Below, piece by piece: positions 1 through 12,300 of a stretch of 64,000 nt of DNA. The notes below the pieces were generated by a model that had not been told where the DNA came from, searched no databases, and saw nothing but the letters and a program-made list of their open reading frames with translations. The DNA is from Ipomoea triloba (lineage: Eukaryota > Streptophyta > Magnoliopsida > Solanales > Convolvulaceae), in contig NC_044920.1 in NCBI RefSeq assembly GCF_003576645.1, forward strand, positions 4,673,624 through 4,737,623, read 5' to 3'. The position numbers and the translations under genes were made by a program. Position 1 is the first letter of the stretch. Each line of letters opens with the position of its first letter.

Positions 1-37
<37 letters not shown>

Positions 38-1646
38 CTGGGTATCCCTGCCATGCTTAATTTTGATGATTCATTTATTCACCAGCTGCCATAGACCCCA
101 TTCTATTTGTCCTTATGGTGTATCAGCTTTTCAAGTTTTCACAAATATATTGGATCTTAGTTGTGCCACTGCACATGCAACTATACAAATATTTGTTTAG
201 TGTCTGCCCCTTCTTTTTTGTGATATATATACAAAGGGTTAAAAACAAGGGGAAATATAGTTACAATTATGTAAATATTATAATGTAGACGTGTGTGCAA
301 TGCAATATTAGAGTATGCACGTAGCAATATATATAGCAGTGTGCATATGATTATAGTGGCATTCAACAATGCACACGATGTTGCGCATGAGTGCACAAAG
401 TCCGCTCATAGCACATAACAATACCCCTTCTGTTATCCTCTTATATGCTCTACGGGTTCATCTCACTAAATTAAAGCATCTACCATTAAAAAATAATTAA
501 ATATTCTTATAATAATAATAATAATTTATTTATTTAAATGAAAGCGTTTAATAATATAGAAGCTCCTAGTTTGTTGTTGTCTTACCTATTTCGACATTAG
601 GTTTAAATTTTGTTTATAAATTGTTGTTGTCTTACCTATTTTGACATAAGGTTGAAATTTTATTTGTAAAAAATTGTCTCTTAATTGATATTTATGGGTG
701 ATTTAGATTGTTGATTAGGCGTAGTAAGTTGACTTTTAATTATATCCCGTGATCACTTTATTTATATGACTATGATTTGTTCATAGTTTTCAAGGGGTAC
801 AATGTGTTCCTAGGTAAGTATGACCCTATATATATATATAAATTATATATATATATAGGGTCATACTTACCTAGGAACACATTGTACCCCTTGAAAACTA
901 TGAACAAATCATAGTCATATAAAATAAGTGATCACGGGATATAATTAAAAGTCAACTTACTACGCCTAATCAACAATCTAAATCACCCATAAATATCAAT
1001 TAAGAGACAATTTTTTACAAATAAAATTTCAACCTTATGTCAAAATAGGTAAGACAACAACAATTTATAAACAAAATTTAAACCTAATGTCGAAATAGGT
1101 AAGACAACAACAAACTAGGAGCTTCTATATTATTAAACGCTTTCATTTAAATAAATAAATTATTATTATTATTATAAGAATATTTAATTATTTTTTAATG
1201 GTAGATGCTTTAATTTAGTGAGATGAACCCGTAGAGCATATAAGAGGATAACAGAAGGGGTATTGTTATGTGCTATGAGCGGACTTTGTGCACTCATGCG
1301 CAACATCGTGTGCATTGTTGAATGCCACTATAATCATATGCACACTGCTATATATATTGCTACGTGCATACTCTAATATTGCATTGCACACACGTCTACA
1401 TTATAATATTTACATAATTGTAACTATATTTCCCCTTGTTTTTAACCCTTTGTATATATATCACAAAAAAGAAGGGGCAGACACTAAACAAATATTTGTA
1501 TAGTTGCATGTGCAGTGGCACAACTAAGATCCAATATATTTGTGAAAACTTGAAAAGCTGATACACCATAAGGACAAATAGAATGGGGTCTATGGCAGCT
1601 GGTGAATAAATGAATCATCAAAATTAAGCATGGCAGGGATACCCAG

Positions 1647-1683
<37 letters not shown>
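1..1683. repeat. Near-perfect 1.68-kb palindrome (inverted repeat) bounded by poly-G/poly-C
   Basis: Base i pairs with base 1684-i along the whole stretch: 35 G's at the left end match the C run at the right end, and identical 71-codon open frames lie at 181-396 (minus) and 1288-1503 (plus). The axis is in an AT-dinucleotide run near 842, leaving almost no loop. I found two mismatched positions, 759/760 against 924/925. No gene is recognisable in either arm. A spacer-free palindrome ending exactly in homopolymers next to an n (1684) suggests a fold-back read or a mis-join; a real inverted duplication cannot be excluded. Confidence 0.93.
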
Positions 1684-1684
1684 N

Positions 1685-1823
1685 AAAAGCTTAAGGTCGG
1701 CTTGGTGTTCAAGGCTTGAGTAGTGTTCTTCTTTGTACTTAAGGGATTAGTGCAAACCTCGTTTTGGTTAAAGGATAAGAATGGTCATGGAGTAGGCTAA
1801 GTTGGCCGAATCACTAAAAAACC

Positions 1824-1867
<44 letters not shown>

Positions 1868-3195
1868 ACTACATTCATATCCACACTCAATCTTATTAAC
1901 ATTTCTAAAAACTAAACACTACGTGCAAAATAATTAATCAAAAGGGGTAAAACAATTTTTTCTGTTGTGCATTCTCAACAAAAGGTTAACTGTGAAGATG
2001 TAACCCTTCGGATAAAGTAACTGAATAGTTAAAATTTTCAAAACTTATACAAGTATATTCACAACTCCCCCCCCCCCCCCCCCCCCCCCCCCGTCTCCCC
2101 CATGGAGGTGATGATAAGGTTTGAATCATATCATATCATTTGATTGCAGAGAAAGCATTTGCTTAGCTTGGTTTGGTGAATCAACAGGCTTGGTGTAAGT
2201 TGAAACACCACAGGGTGGATTTTGGACTTGTCGACAAAATGAAACATGTGCCTTTCTCTGCATTCTTATCAAATGAAACTTCCCTTCCTTTTTCTTTTTC
2301 ATTTTTTTTTAATTCAGCTGAAAACGACGTAACAACTACCAGTATTCCATTAGAGTTCTGTCATCCGCAGCCTCTATATTACAAACGCATAATAACAGTA
2401 GGCTCTTAATTAAGATTCTCAGGCGGTGCCTGCTCCAAATCCAGTATTTTCGGCCCCACTTGCTTGATTTGTCAAAGTCGATCAGATGATTCGCACTTCG
2501 CACACTTGTCTTTTAAAAAGATTTAGTACACTACTTTAATCATTATTTCTTCCATATATTAACCAAATTCTTATAGTTTTTCATTTATTATTCAAAATAA
2601 ATGTATTTCAATTTTTTTTTGGTTTTTAATTTGAGAATCTTGAATCATGTATTGCAATGTTCATGAATAGAATCTATTTTAATAGAAGATGATGCATTTC
2701 AAGTACAGTTTTCTTTTCTTTTTTTAATTCATCATTTTCAAGTACTATGCAACGTACTTCTAGCATCATTAACAAATAAACAAAAATAAAAAACAAATCG
2801 GATCTTAGCTAGGTTGATTTAATTTCCATTAGGATTGGACACGACACATTGGCATATACAAGGCATTGCATGTGACACAATTGGAGTGTCCCACATACTT
2901 GTATGATTATCCTATTTTATCTTTTATTTTAAAAATTAAAATGCCAAGAGTTTAATATCATCTATCACTTACAGACGTATTTATTGATTACGTAAATTTT
3001 AATTTAACGTCTACTGGCATCGATCAATGCTTTCTTCATTTTCATTCATGATATATGTTTTCATTTAACTGGTTGATCTCAAATCTTTTTAACAAGGTTT
3101 ACCTCAATGCATTAGAGCAACTCCAGTAATTGAGTTATTTTTTAAAATTTTTGTGGACACTCATTGTCAAGTTGGATTGTTGCAAGTTTTAAAAC

Positions 3196-3235
<40 letters not shown>

Positions 3236-4029
3236 GAAATGATCGTAAATGACAACCACTCTAAAACACCCCTCAGGCGTGTGAAAGGTACTACACATGC
3301 TCATTGGGTGTTGTATGTGTTGTATGTGTGATGTATGTGTTTCTCAAATGCGCAGACTATAATCTTTAAGAAAAAAAAAAAAAAAAACCTCAAAAACTTT
3401 TGGTTTTTGAGTTTTTGTCATACCTTAAGAGCTTTCACATTTTTGTCATGTTTGACAAGATGGACGCCTACTTTGGACACAAAGAGTGTTGTGTTTGGAT
3501 TAGCCGATATCATGCATATCTTTTACCCTGTGTGTTATCCTTTTGTCTTGGAGGTCCAATTTGTAGCATGCATATTTGAAATTATTTTCATTTTTGTCCC
3601 AAAATTATTATATCACTTTCATATTTAGTCAACAAGTATTATTTTTATTATTTGTTTGCGCGTAACTTTCATTTTTTGCTACATTTTTTTTAGAATACAA
3701 TCAGAATGCATCACATTTCTTATTTGAAATCATTCATCGTTACTCGAAAAGCACCAAGGTGTTCAAACCAGCATGGTTCTTCTGAACTAGGAATGTGATG
3801 AATTCTGGTCGTTTTCTATAAGACATTTGGTCAGATCACTCATATGGACTAAACGTGACAGAAAAAGGTCATGTACCAAATGTGACAAAAATAATACTTG
3901 ATGACTAGATGTGGAACTGTGGAAGTAGCCTAACAGTCATGAGATTAAAAGTAGAAATAATATTCTTGTGAGCAAAAGTGTACAATTCAATTTCAGTCGT
4001 TATACCATGGACCATGGTCCACAGTGCAT
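1685..4029. other. Intergenic AT-rich stretch with simple repeats
   Basis: No gene seen. It contains a CT dinucleotide run (1832-1862), 26 consecutive C's (2067-2092), an AAT run (3196-3231) and a long A run near 3370. A motif like the GAGCA-CTCCA end of common plant MITEs is at about 3113. A weak inverted pair links about 3617-3645 with 3888-3912. The open frames here are short and unlike any protein I know. Confidence 0.6.
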
Positions 4030-4335
4030 TGTGGACCACGGATCATGGTTGATACTGCAATTGTGTTGAACTGATAGTGCAGTTGTGTTGAACGGATACT
4101 GCAGCTGTGTTGAAAGGGAACTGCAGTTGCGCGGAACAGAGGCCGTGTCATCCGTCTGGAACTACAGTTGTGTTGAACTGATACTGCAGTCAGTTGTATT
4201 GAAAGGATACTGCAGTTGTGTTGAACGGATGAACGATCTCTGTTCCGCGCAATTGCAGTTTCCTTTCAACACAACTGCACTATCTATTCAATACAACTGC
4301 AGTATCAGCCATGATTATGGTCCACAATATAATTT
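4030..4335. repeat. Hairpin element built of a CTGCAGTTGTGTTGAA repeat
   Basis: The left arm (about 4030-4141) is the reverse complement of the right arm (about 4238-4335) with scattered differences, around a loop of roughly 96 bp. Both arms and the loop contain repeated copies of CTGCAGTTGTGTTGAA. The outer ends carry GGTCCACA-type palindromes that resemble the ends of the repeats at 5222 and 27815. It is probably a non-autonomous foldback transposon. The 102-codon frame across it is a by-product of the repeat. Confidence 0.7.
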
Positions 4336-5221
4336 GCGATTCAATTTGTTGTTGAGTCTCAAAAGTAGATTGACTCGATTTTCCTCCTCATAGGTCCAGG
4401 ATATAATTCGACGAAACTGGAAAACTTGTATTATCTAACCAAAAAAAGATACGGAGTATATTGCAAGAAGAAGATTTTGTATGGGAATCTTGAGATTAAC
4501 ATATATGTATGTATGTATGTGTAGATATAGTTAATTAGAGAGTTTCTTAGAAGGAGCAAAAATGTGTGTGCATGAACTGGTTTGTCTCCTCCCTACCACT
4601 CTCCATGATTTATACTACACAAGTCATGTACAGATAAGGCCACATGCAAATTGACCTTCCATGATTGCAACCACTTTAACTCAATAATCCATTTCTTTTC
4701 ATAATAATAATGTTCCAATAATTGGTCAAAATATACTAATAATTAATTATTATTTAAAAAGAAAAAAAGAAAAGATCAAAGGCCATTTATGTTAGACATC
4801 CACCATTCATAATGTTCCCTTTAAACATGAGGATCATATTTAGATAACATAATTAATTTAATAAGAACAGATTAAGGCTTTAGGCAGACATCTTTATAAA
4901 TATCTTTATAAAGTCAAATGTAATTAAGGCCTCTTCAAGGATGATTAAGGTTTTTTTTTTTCTTATAATTAATGTATGTATATTATTATAATGTTGTTGG
5001 CTACTACTAGGGACAAAAAGCTCCAATGTCACTTTGCATGCTTTGAAGGTTCCTTAATTAAACAATTGGAATTTAGAGCCTATATGTATAGTTGGGAGCC
5101 TCCCTGCATAACCAATAAGCTATGGGTCAAAAGAATATTAATCCATTTACTTTAGGTTATTATTATTATTATTATTATATAATTTCTGAGGCGGTGAGGC
5201 CCAAGGTGTTCCAAGTGTCAA
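4336..5221. other. Intergenic, nothing recognised
   Basis: AT-rich sequence with short microsatellites (a TATG run near 4503, an ATT run near 5159). No coding signal or transposon end was recognised. Confidence 0.5.
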
Positions 5222-5648
5222 ATTACGGTCCACATAATTGTGTTTATCACAATTGAAAACGACGTTGTTTTAATGTTAAAAAAATTATTTGTTCCGTACG
5301 CGTGTTACAATAATGAATATGTTGGGATGAGATAATGTGTTTTATGAGTTAGAATAATATACTTTATATGTGTTAGAATAATTAAATTTTCGGAGTAAGA
5401 TAATGTATTTTATGAGTTAAAATAATATATACTTTATGTGTTAGAATAATATATTTTATAAGTTAAAATAATGTATAATGTATTTTATGTGTTAGAATAA
5501 TGAAATTTATAGAGTAAGTTAATGTACTTTATGAATTAATAATATACTTTATGTGTTAAAATAATGTATTTTATGAATTAAAATAATATATTTTATGTGT
5601 GTTTGAACCGTGGTCCACACAACTATGTGAACCACGATCCACACAATA
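5222..5648 (+). repeat. Repeat family with GGTCCACA ends and TTAGAATAAT internal repeats
   Basis: The inner part repeats a unit of about 30 bp containing GTTAGAATAAT and TTTTATG. The ends carry GGTCCACA/TGTGAACCACG motifs. A related copy lies in the opposite orientation at 27815-28115. Two copies in opposite orientation with shared terminal motifs indicate a non-autonomous DNA transposon; the superfamily is not determined. Confidence 0.6.
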
Positions 5649-6194
5649 ATGATTGGCTCCAAGCAACCTAAAGGTTTTCTTTAATCATTATTATTTCATG
5701 GAAAATACTATATGTACTCCCATTTTCTACTCTCACGCTTAAAATTTTGATGTAAACACTTTTACAAAAGCTCACATAAAAAAATAACCTATCAGTGCCT
5801 GCCACATCAAGAAGTAAATTTGAGTGAGTAAGATTTGAGAGTTATTGGAGTCGAACTCTTATTTCATAGAAAAAAACGAACACATTTGTTTTCCAATCGG
5901 ATTTATGATTATATGTTAGGATCATGCGTTGAATTTACACTAACAATATTATATACAACTGATACAACTGACACCGGTGTTGATCAACATTGTAGAATTT
6001 TCCATATATACATATGCCATGTATTGGCAATATTTTCCCCAAGAAATATCTTGGAAGCATTAAGAAAATTTAAACTTACATGAAGCTTAGCCCTAACTAA
6101 CTGTAATCTAACTACTGTCAAAAAATTTGAGCTGCATCAAGAATCAGTTTCATGGGACAATCATTATATTACTTGTCTAACCCTATAAATCTTT

Positions 6195-6351
6195 GCTTAA
6201 ATCTAAGATTGGACCAAAGTCACTTAACTGAGCTATAATGCACATGGACAAAACCACACTAAAAGACTAAATCAATCAATTAGCCAGTCTAACCCATGAC
6301 CTTATAAGCCCATATGTTCTCTCTTATATTTTCAATGTGAGACTCTAAACA
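6195..6351 (-). mobile_element. Solo LTR of a small (TRIM-like) retroelement
   Basis: Read on the minus strand it begins TGTTTAGAGTCTCACATTG and runs to CAATCTTAGAT, matching the LTRs of the TRIM inside PPR4 (7009-7313) over most of its length, including TTAGTCTTTTAGTGTGG and TGCATTATAG. There is no primer site or second LTR. It starts 9 bp past the PPR4 stop codon in the direction of transcription, so it probably contributes to that gene's 3' UTR or polyadenylation region. Confidence 0.75.
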
Positions 6352-6359
6352 ATAATCGA

Positions 6360-9300
6360 TTAATCATAAACAGCATCATCATCATAACCATCACCTTCAC
6401 CATTGATATAAGAAGCTGTGTTAGGAAGCTTATTTGGATTCCAATCAGGCGGAAACGTCTTCTGCAGCGCCTCGGTGATGTCCCCGCCAGTCCTCTCAAT
6501 CTTGCGCGAGCACCTGTACCAGTGGACAGCGGTGCCCATGTCAACCGTCAACCCGGCCTCCGCCATCTCTCCGCAAAGGCATTTGATCGCTGTTAAAATG
6601 TAACTGTCGTTGACTGTGGCTCTTGACAGCAACGAGGTCATTAAGCAATGGTATACAGCTTTGTCTGGCTTCAGCCTGGCTCGTTTCATTTCCCCGAAGC
6701 ATTTCAAAGCTTCCTCTGGGAGAGATGCCCGTGCCCAACCATTTATGAGCGTGGTGTAGGATTTCAGGTTAGGTTGCACTCCAACCAACTTCATCTCTTC
6801 AATTGTTCTCGTTGCTCTCTGACAATAAATATACTCAATATGCATTCATTCAAACTAATCCAGCACTCGAAGATATACTATCTTCTAACGGAACCAAAAA
6901 ATCAATGAAGTGTGTATATGCATCATTTGGAATGATATGATAGAGCAAACTTCACGTAAATGCCTCTTTCCAACATGACTTCAGATTGTTACAAATGCAT
7001 AAAATGTGGGTCACTCAACTGAACTATAATGCACAAGGGCTAAACGACACTAAAAGACTAAATCCAATCAATTAGCTAATTTTCAATGTAGGACTCTTAA
7101 CACTCCCCCTCTAGTGGACAACCACGCCACCAATACCACAGGTAGACAGCCGGGTGAACACAAAGTGGACTGAACAGGCTCTAATACTATGATATAATCT
7201 AAGATTGAGCCAAGGTTACTCAACTGGGCTATAATGCACATGGGCCAAACCACACTAAAAGACTGAATCAATTAATTAGTTAATTTTCAATGTGGGACTC
7301 TAACTCTTAAACACCTAAGAAAGAAAAGCAAATGCGCTATAGCCTATAGGAATATTCATTAGGATCAGGAATCAGGATAGTGTCAAAGCAATAACATTCA
7401 TACACCCGTTTTAGAGAACCAAATTGTTAGCAATAAACATGAAATGGTAACCTGCTGGTAAATAATAATCATATATTACATTATTACCTGCATATCTCCA
7501 GCTTTACAACAAGCGCTTATTAAAGATGTGTATGTATGGACATCGGGCTGAATCCCGTCATTCCTAATTTGTTGCATCAGGTCAGTAGCCTCCATCACAT
7601 CACCTCTTCGAGCCCACCTTCACGGACAACAGAATAGATAGAACCAAGGATTCAAATCAACATAGTAGAAAGAATGCCTAAGAATCAAAGAAAGAGCACA
7701 TGCCCGCTTTTCTTCGGGTGCTACGATTGTTAACTAGCTTTTTTGACTTATTAATGAAAGCATATCAGGTATAAAACAATCCTTACCCATCCATTAATAT
7801 GTTATATATGAAGGCATTCCTAGGAACGTTTTTATTGCTCATTTCTCTTGTCACTGCCAAAGCGCTGTGCATCCTTCCCGATTTACAGCATGCCTTGAGT
7901 AGTGCCCCATAAGTATACACATCGACCTCCAGCCCCTCATTTTTAAGCTTTGAGAAATACTCGAATGCTTTTTCAGTATCACCAACCGATGCATAACCAT
8001 GCATGATTGTAGTATATGTATGCTCATTAGGTCTAACACCGGCCAGTAACATCTCATCCAAAATTTCCACAGCCTTCTCCATCTGTATAGAGTTGGATGC
8101 ACGACTATATTTAGTGTAGCACAATGTTCATGTAATATATCTAGAAAAAACAATCGTATCAAAGACTTTCAACCGTGAAATGTCAATGTCATGTGGAAGT
8201 ATAAAATCATTAAAAAAATATTGACCCATAAGTAACCTAAGGCATATGATTCAATGATCAACTACGGTTTGTCACAAGAATGCCATACTGTCAGGAGTGA
8301 ATTATAAGCAAACATGCTTAAGCAATGAAAAATTGAATGCCCAGAGATGTTAATCCAGATAATAATTATTATTTTTTGAAACACATGATTCTTTACAAGG
8401 TAGTATCTGTTCTATACTTTCTCAATTTTTTTCAGCCCAAAAAATCAATGCCTCCACCACCGGTGTGACCACCCATTTGGAATGGTAACAGAGGTGCCGT
8501 CACAGTACATAATAGTTGGCAATCTAGTAATTTGATTGCATAGACATATATAATGATATGGAGATGGAGCTCGTTTAGGAATATAAGTATATATGTAGAA
8601 AACAATAGGCAAATATTTAGCCAGCATGGATGCCTTAATTGATATTGTCTCGTGGATTTGAAAAGATAGAAACCATGCATTGCTTTTGATGCTCTACCCA
8701 AGTGCAAAAATTCCTAAGAAAGATAGTTAACTTTACCTGAAGCTTTTCAACAAGGCCAAGAATTATAGCATTATACGTGTGGACAGTTGGTATGCATCCG
8801 CTCCACCTCATCACGTCAAAAATATCAAGGGCTTTGCGTATTTCTCCAACTTTTGAAAAAGCGTGAATGATAGGCAAAAATGTTTGTGAACTAGGCCTAA
8901 ACTTCCGCGTTTTCATTTCGTCAACTACACGAATGGCACGATCCATATTGCCCATGCCACAGGAGGCTTCGATGATATTATTATAAAGCACAAGGTCAGG
9001 CTTCAAACCATCCTTTATCACATCTTCAAAGATAGCAACGGCATTTGCCCAATCCCGCAAATGAATAAACCCATTGATCAACATGGAATAGGTTTTCATG
9101 TTATGCTTTATGCCCTCCAATTTCATCATTTCACAGACTTCCAAAGCTTTAGAAATCTTTCCTGACTGCAATTGGTTGGACATGGAATTGACAAAGAATA
9201 TCAGATGCTTGAAATATTTTAACATTGTGCGCATTAATACAAAAACGTGATGTTAGAAAAGCTACTTGGGAATTTTAGGAAGCAGTACGGTGAAAAGGAA

Positions 9301-12300
9301 GCAAGTAAAACAACCAAAGACAGTTTTACAAGTAGAGATTAAGTCGAGGAAAATGCACCTTAGTATAGATATTAATGAGACATCCATAACTGATTACTGA
9401 CGGTGTAAAGCCACACTCCTGCAGCACCAATTAAAGTCAGAAGCTGGCCAGAGGGAAGAATTTTAATTTCCAAGTAGAATTCGCATTGCTTTAGTCAGAT
9501 AGCTTCACTAAAATAACATGTGCATTTGTTAGACACGATCATGCAACCATCATATGATGTCGACAAAAGTGAGGTCACGTATGCCAAATGCAAGTAATAT
9601 CCAAAGGATTTTTTTTTTTTGGTTAGACCACGAGGTGTCCTGAGCAGGCCCTAACTGTAGTAGACACCTTTTAAGCCCATACCATACTTAGACTAATCCC
9701 CGTTCGCACTGGGCTGACCTAATTAAGGGGCAAAGTGCTAACCATATTGGTTTTTCCATATGAAAGGGGGTTTGAACTCCCGAACTCTCTTAAGGGTTGA
9801 GAGTGCACGGCCAATCATGCCAACCAAGATGGTTTATCCAAAGGATTTTTAATGCCTCCATTACTTGATAAAATTTTCAAGTTTCACAAATTCGAAAACC
9901 TAAAATACAAATTTTCACATCCACACCGAGTAGTTTTACTAAGCGCATTCTTACCTTAAGCCTATCAAACATAAGAAGACATTTTTCTTCATTTCGAGTA
10001 ATTGTATAGCCATCCATCATGGTGTGAAATATACTAATTGGAGCAGTAATACCCTCTTCTTCCATCTCCCTCAATAGCTCTTCGGCTCGATCCATATTAC
10101 AAGTTTGGCTGCATTTAATAATAAATTCCAACAACATTAGCTCCTAAAAATACATTAGTCTTACCATATAAAAATGAGGAAAGCAGAAGAAAAAGAAAGC
10201 CACATAGCAACTTGTGAATCAAACAATGACCAGGTCAGCAAAATGACACATTAATTAAATAATGCAACAAATAAGGCAAGGACTTTTACTATTGGAAAAT
10301 GCAAATATAAAATAAAATTGAATAAATGGAGAGGAGACCCAAAATTGAGGATAAAATACCAGTTTGCATAGATTATATTTCCATATATGCTCGCACTTAA
10401 GGTTGCATGCCTCTCTTTGGCCTCCAGAAACCAGTGCTCTGCAGCTCTTGCATAAACAGGAAAAGGGGACATCAATAAAGTTTGGAATTCCCATATAAAA
10501 TCTAATAAATTAATCCAAACAATCAATGGATAAGAAAACTTGGCTATTGGAGGAAGCATGAAAGCACATGCGCTTCTTAAAGCATAAAGTAAATCCACCA
10601 AAAAACCACAATTAACAATTTACACCCAAAATTTTACCAGCTTAATGAAAATCATTAGGAAAATGTAAACTGTGCAAGCAGAAAAGATTGAATGTGATAT
10701 AAACCGAGAACTATTAGAAAGGGATGCAAATTACTTACTCAACATTGCCAACCTTAGCAAATCCACCAACAATAATACTATAAGTTACCACACTAATTTC
10801 AATTCCTTCATCTTTCATTTTCCTCACACAAGTAAGTGCTTCTTCCATGTCTCTACTCACTGTGTAAGCATAAGTCAGGCTGCGCAAAATAGAAATCCTT
10901 TAATAAAGTACCATGGATAACAAGGAACTTAACCTTTGGAATAGTGAGGCGTCTAAACCAGCAAATGATAATTATGATTATCCACGTACCCTTAATTTCT
11001 TAGATATGAAATTTCTACAAATGCAAATGCTTTATTATACAAGTACTTCAAAATAAAGCACCATGGCAAACAATGGTGACATGTTTGAAATGCAAATGTG
11101 CACTTGGTGACTCACACACAAAATGGTGTTGATTCCAACTTGAAAAATTCAGAGGTACGAAAGTAACCAAATATGCTTTCAAGAGTGAATACTCAACAGT
11201 ATATCTCCAAACAAAATCAAGTACCAACATGGCAACATGTTTGGTAGTGACGAACAGCTATAAACTGAAACCGCATTTTATAGGGGGAAACTAACTTGGT
11301 ATATTCGTAGGATGTTGGTACTATTCCCCTAGAGCGCATCTTCTCAAACATTTCCCTGGCTCGATGCTTGTCTCCTCTCCTACCATAATAGTTCACCATC
11401 ATCCCAAACTCCTTCCTGGATGGCTACAATGATCATAATCATATATACAGTTGAAGTGATGCAAAATAACACAAAGTGAGTTACCTAAAATGAACATCCA
11501 CTATATATAGTTCCTTAAATACAATTCAGTTAATTGACCCATTTCTATCATTGCAAAAGCATATCAGTAATAGCCATTAAACTCAAACTTATTGATTCTT
11601 CTTTATTCCTTCAATCGCATTTGTGCAGCAAATAATAGTATTCACATTCTCTTCTCCGAACCCAAGAGCCTCCACACCCCGATCAGACAGGGCATGTGAG
11701 AGGATGTAAATGAGTAAATCAAGGTAACTCACTGGCTCAGCAGGGATCTGCCAAGTTAGAGCATAATCCCCACACTCCACTGCCGAGTTTTGAAAGTTGG
11801 TATCTTCTCCCAAACACGGCCTACTGAACCAGTGAGCTAAGCCCTAGCGGGCATAGTATTCACATTCTAAAAACCATATTTGGCAGGCAGGATTCACTTC
11901 CAACTTCCAACAACTAAACAACATACCCAGCAAACATATACCTTGTTGATTCTTTCAAATGCACGCACCACTGCATGCCAATTCTCTGGCTGCGACTCCA
12001 CAACCTTCCTGAAGTTCCTACTTGAGCTCCCTTCCATCCACCTCGTTCTGCCCTTGTTCTTATCTTTCATTATTCTCCTCCCATCATCCAACTTCACAGT
12101 TAACACCCTCCCATGAAACTCAACTCCGTCGAACTGAACTGCCTTGATAGCCGACTTCTCGGGACTGGACCCTCCATATATCACAAACCCAAACCCCATA
12201 TTTCTGTCAGTTTCATGGTGACCCCTAATCAAAATCACATTTTTAATAGGCCCAAATTGCCCGAATAACTCTGCAAGCTCATTTTTCTTGATCCACAATG

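Noticed and set aside
181..1503. Identical 71-codon frames in the two palindrome arms as a gene pair
   Set aside because: The identity follows from the palindrome; the peptide has no recognisable domain and low-complexity composition.
4085..4393. 102-codon frame with repeated YCSCVER words as a Cys-rich secreted protein
   Set aside because: The repeat is the DNA hairpin unit; there is no signal peptide and the frame ignores the arm symmetry.
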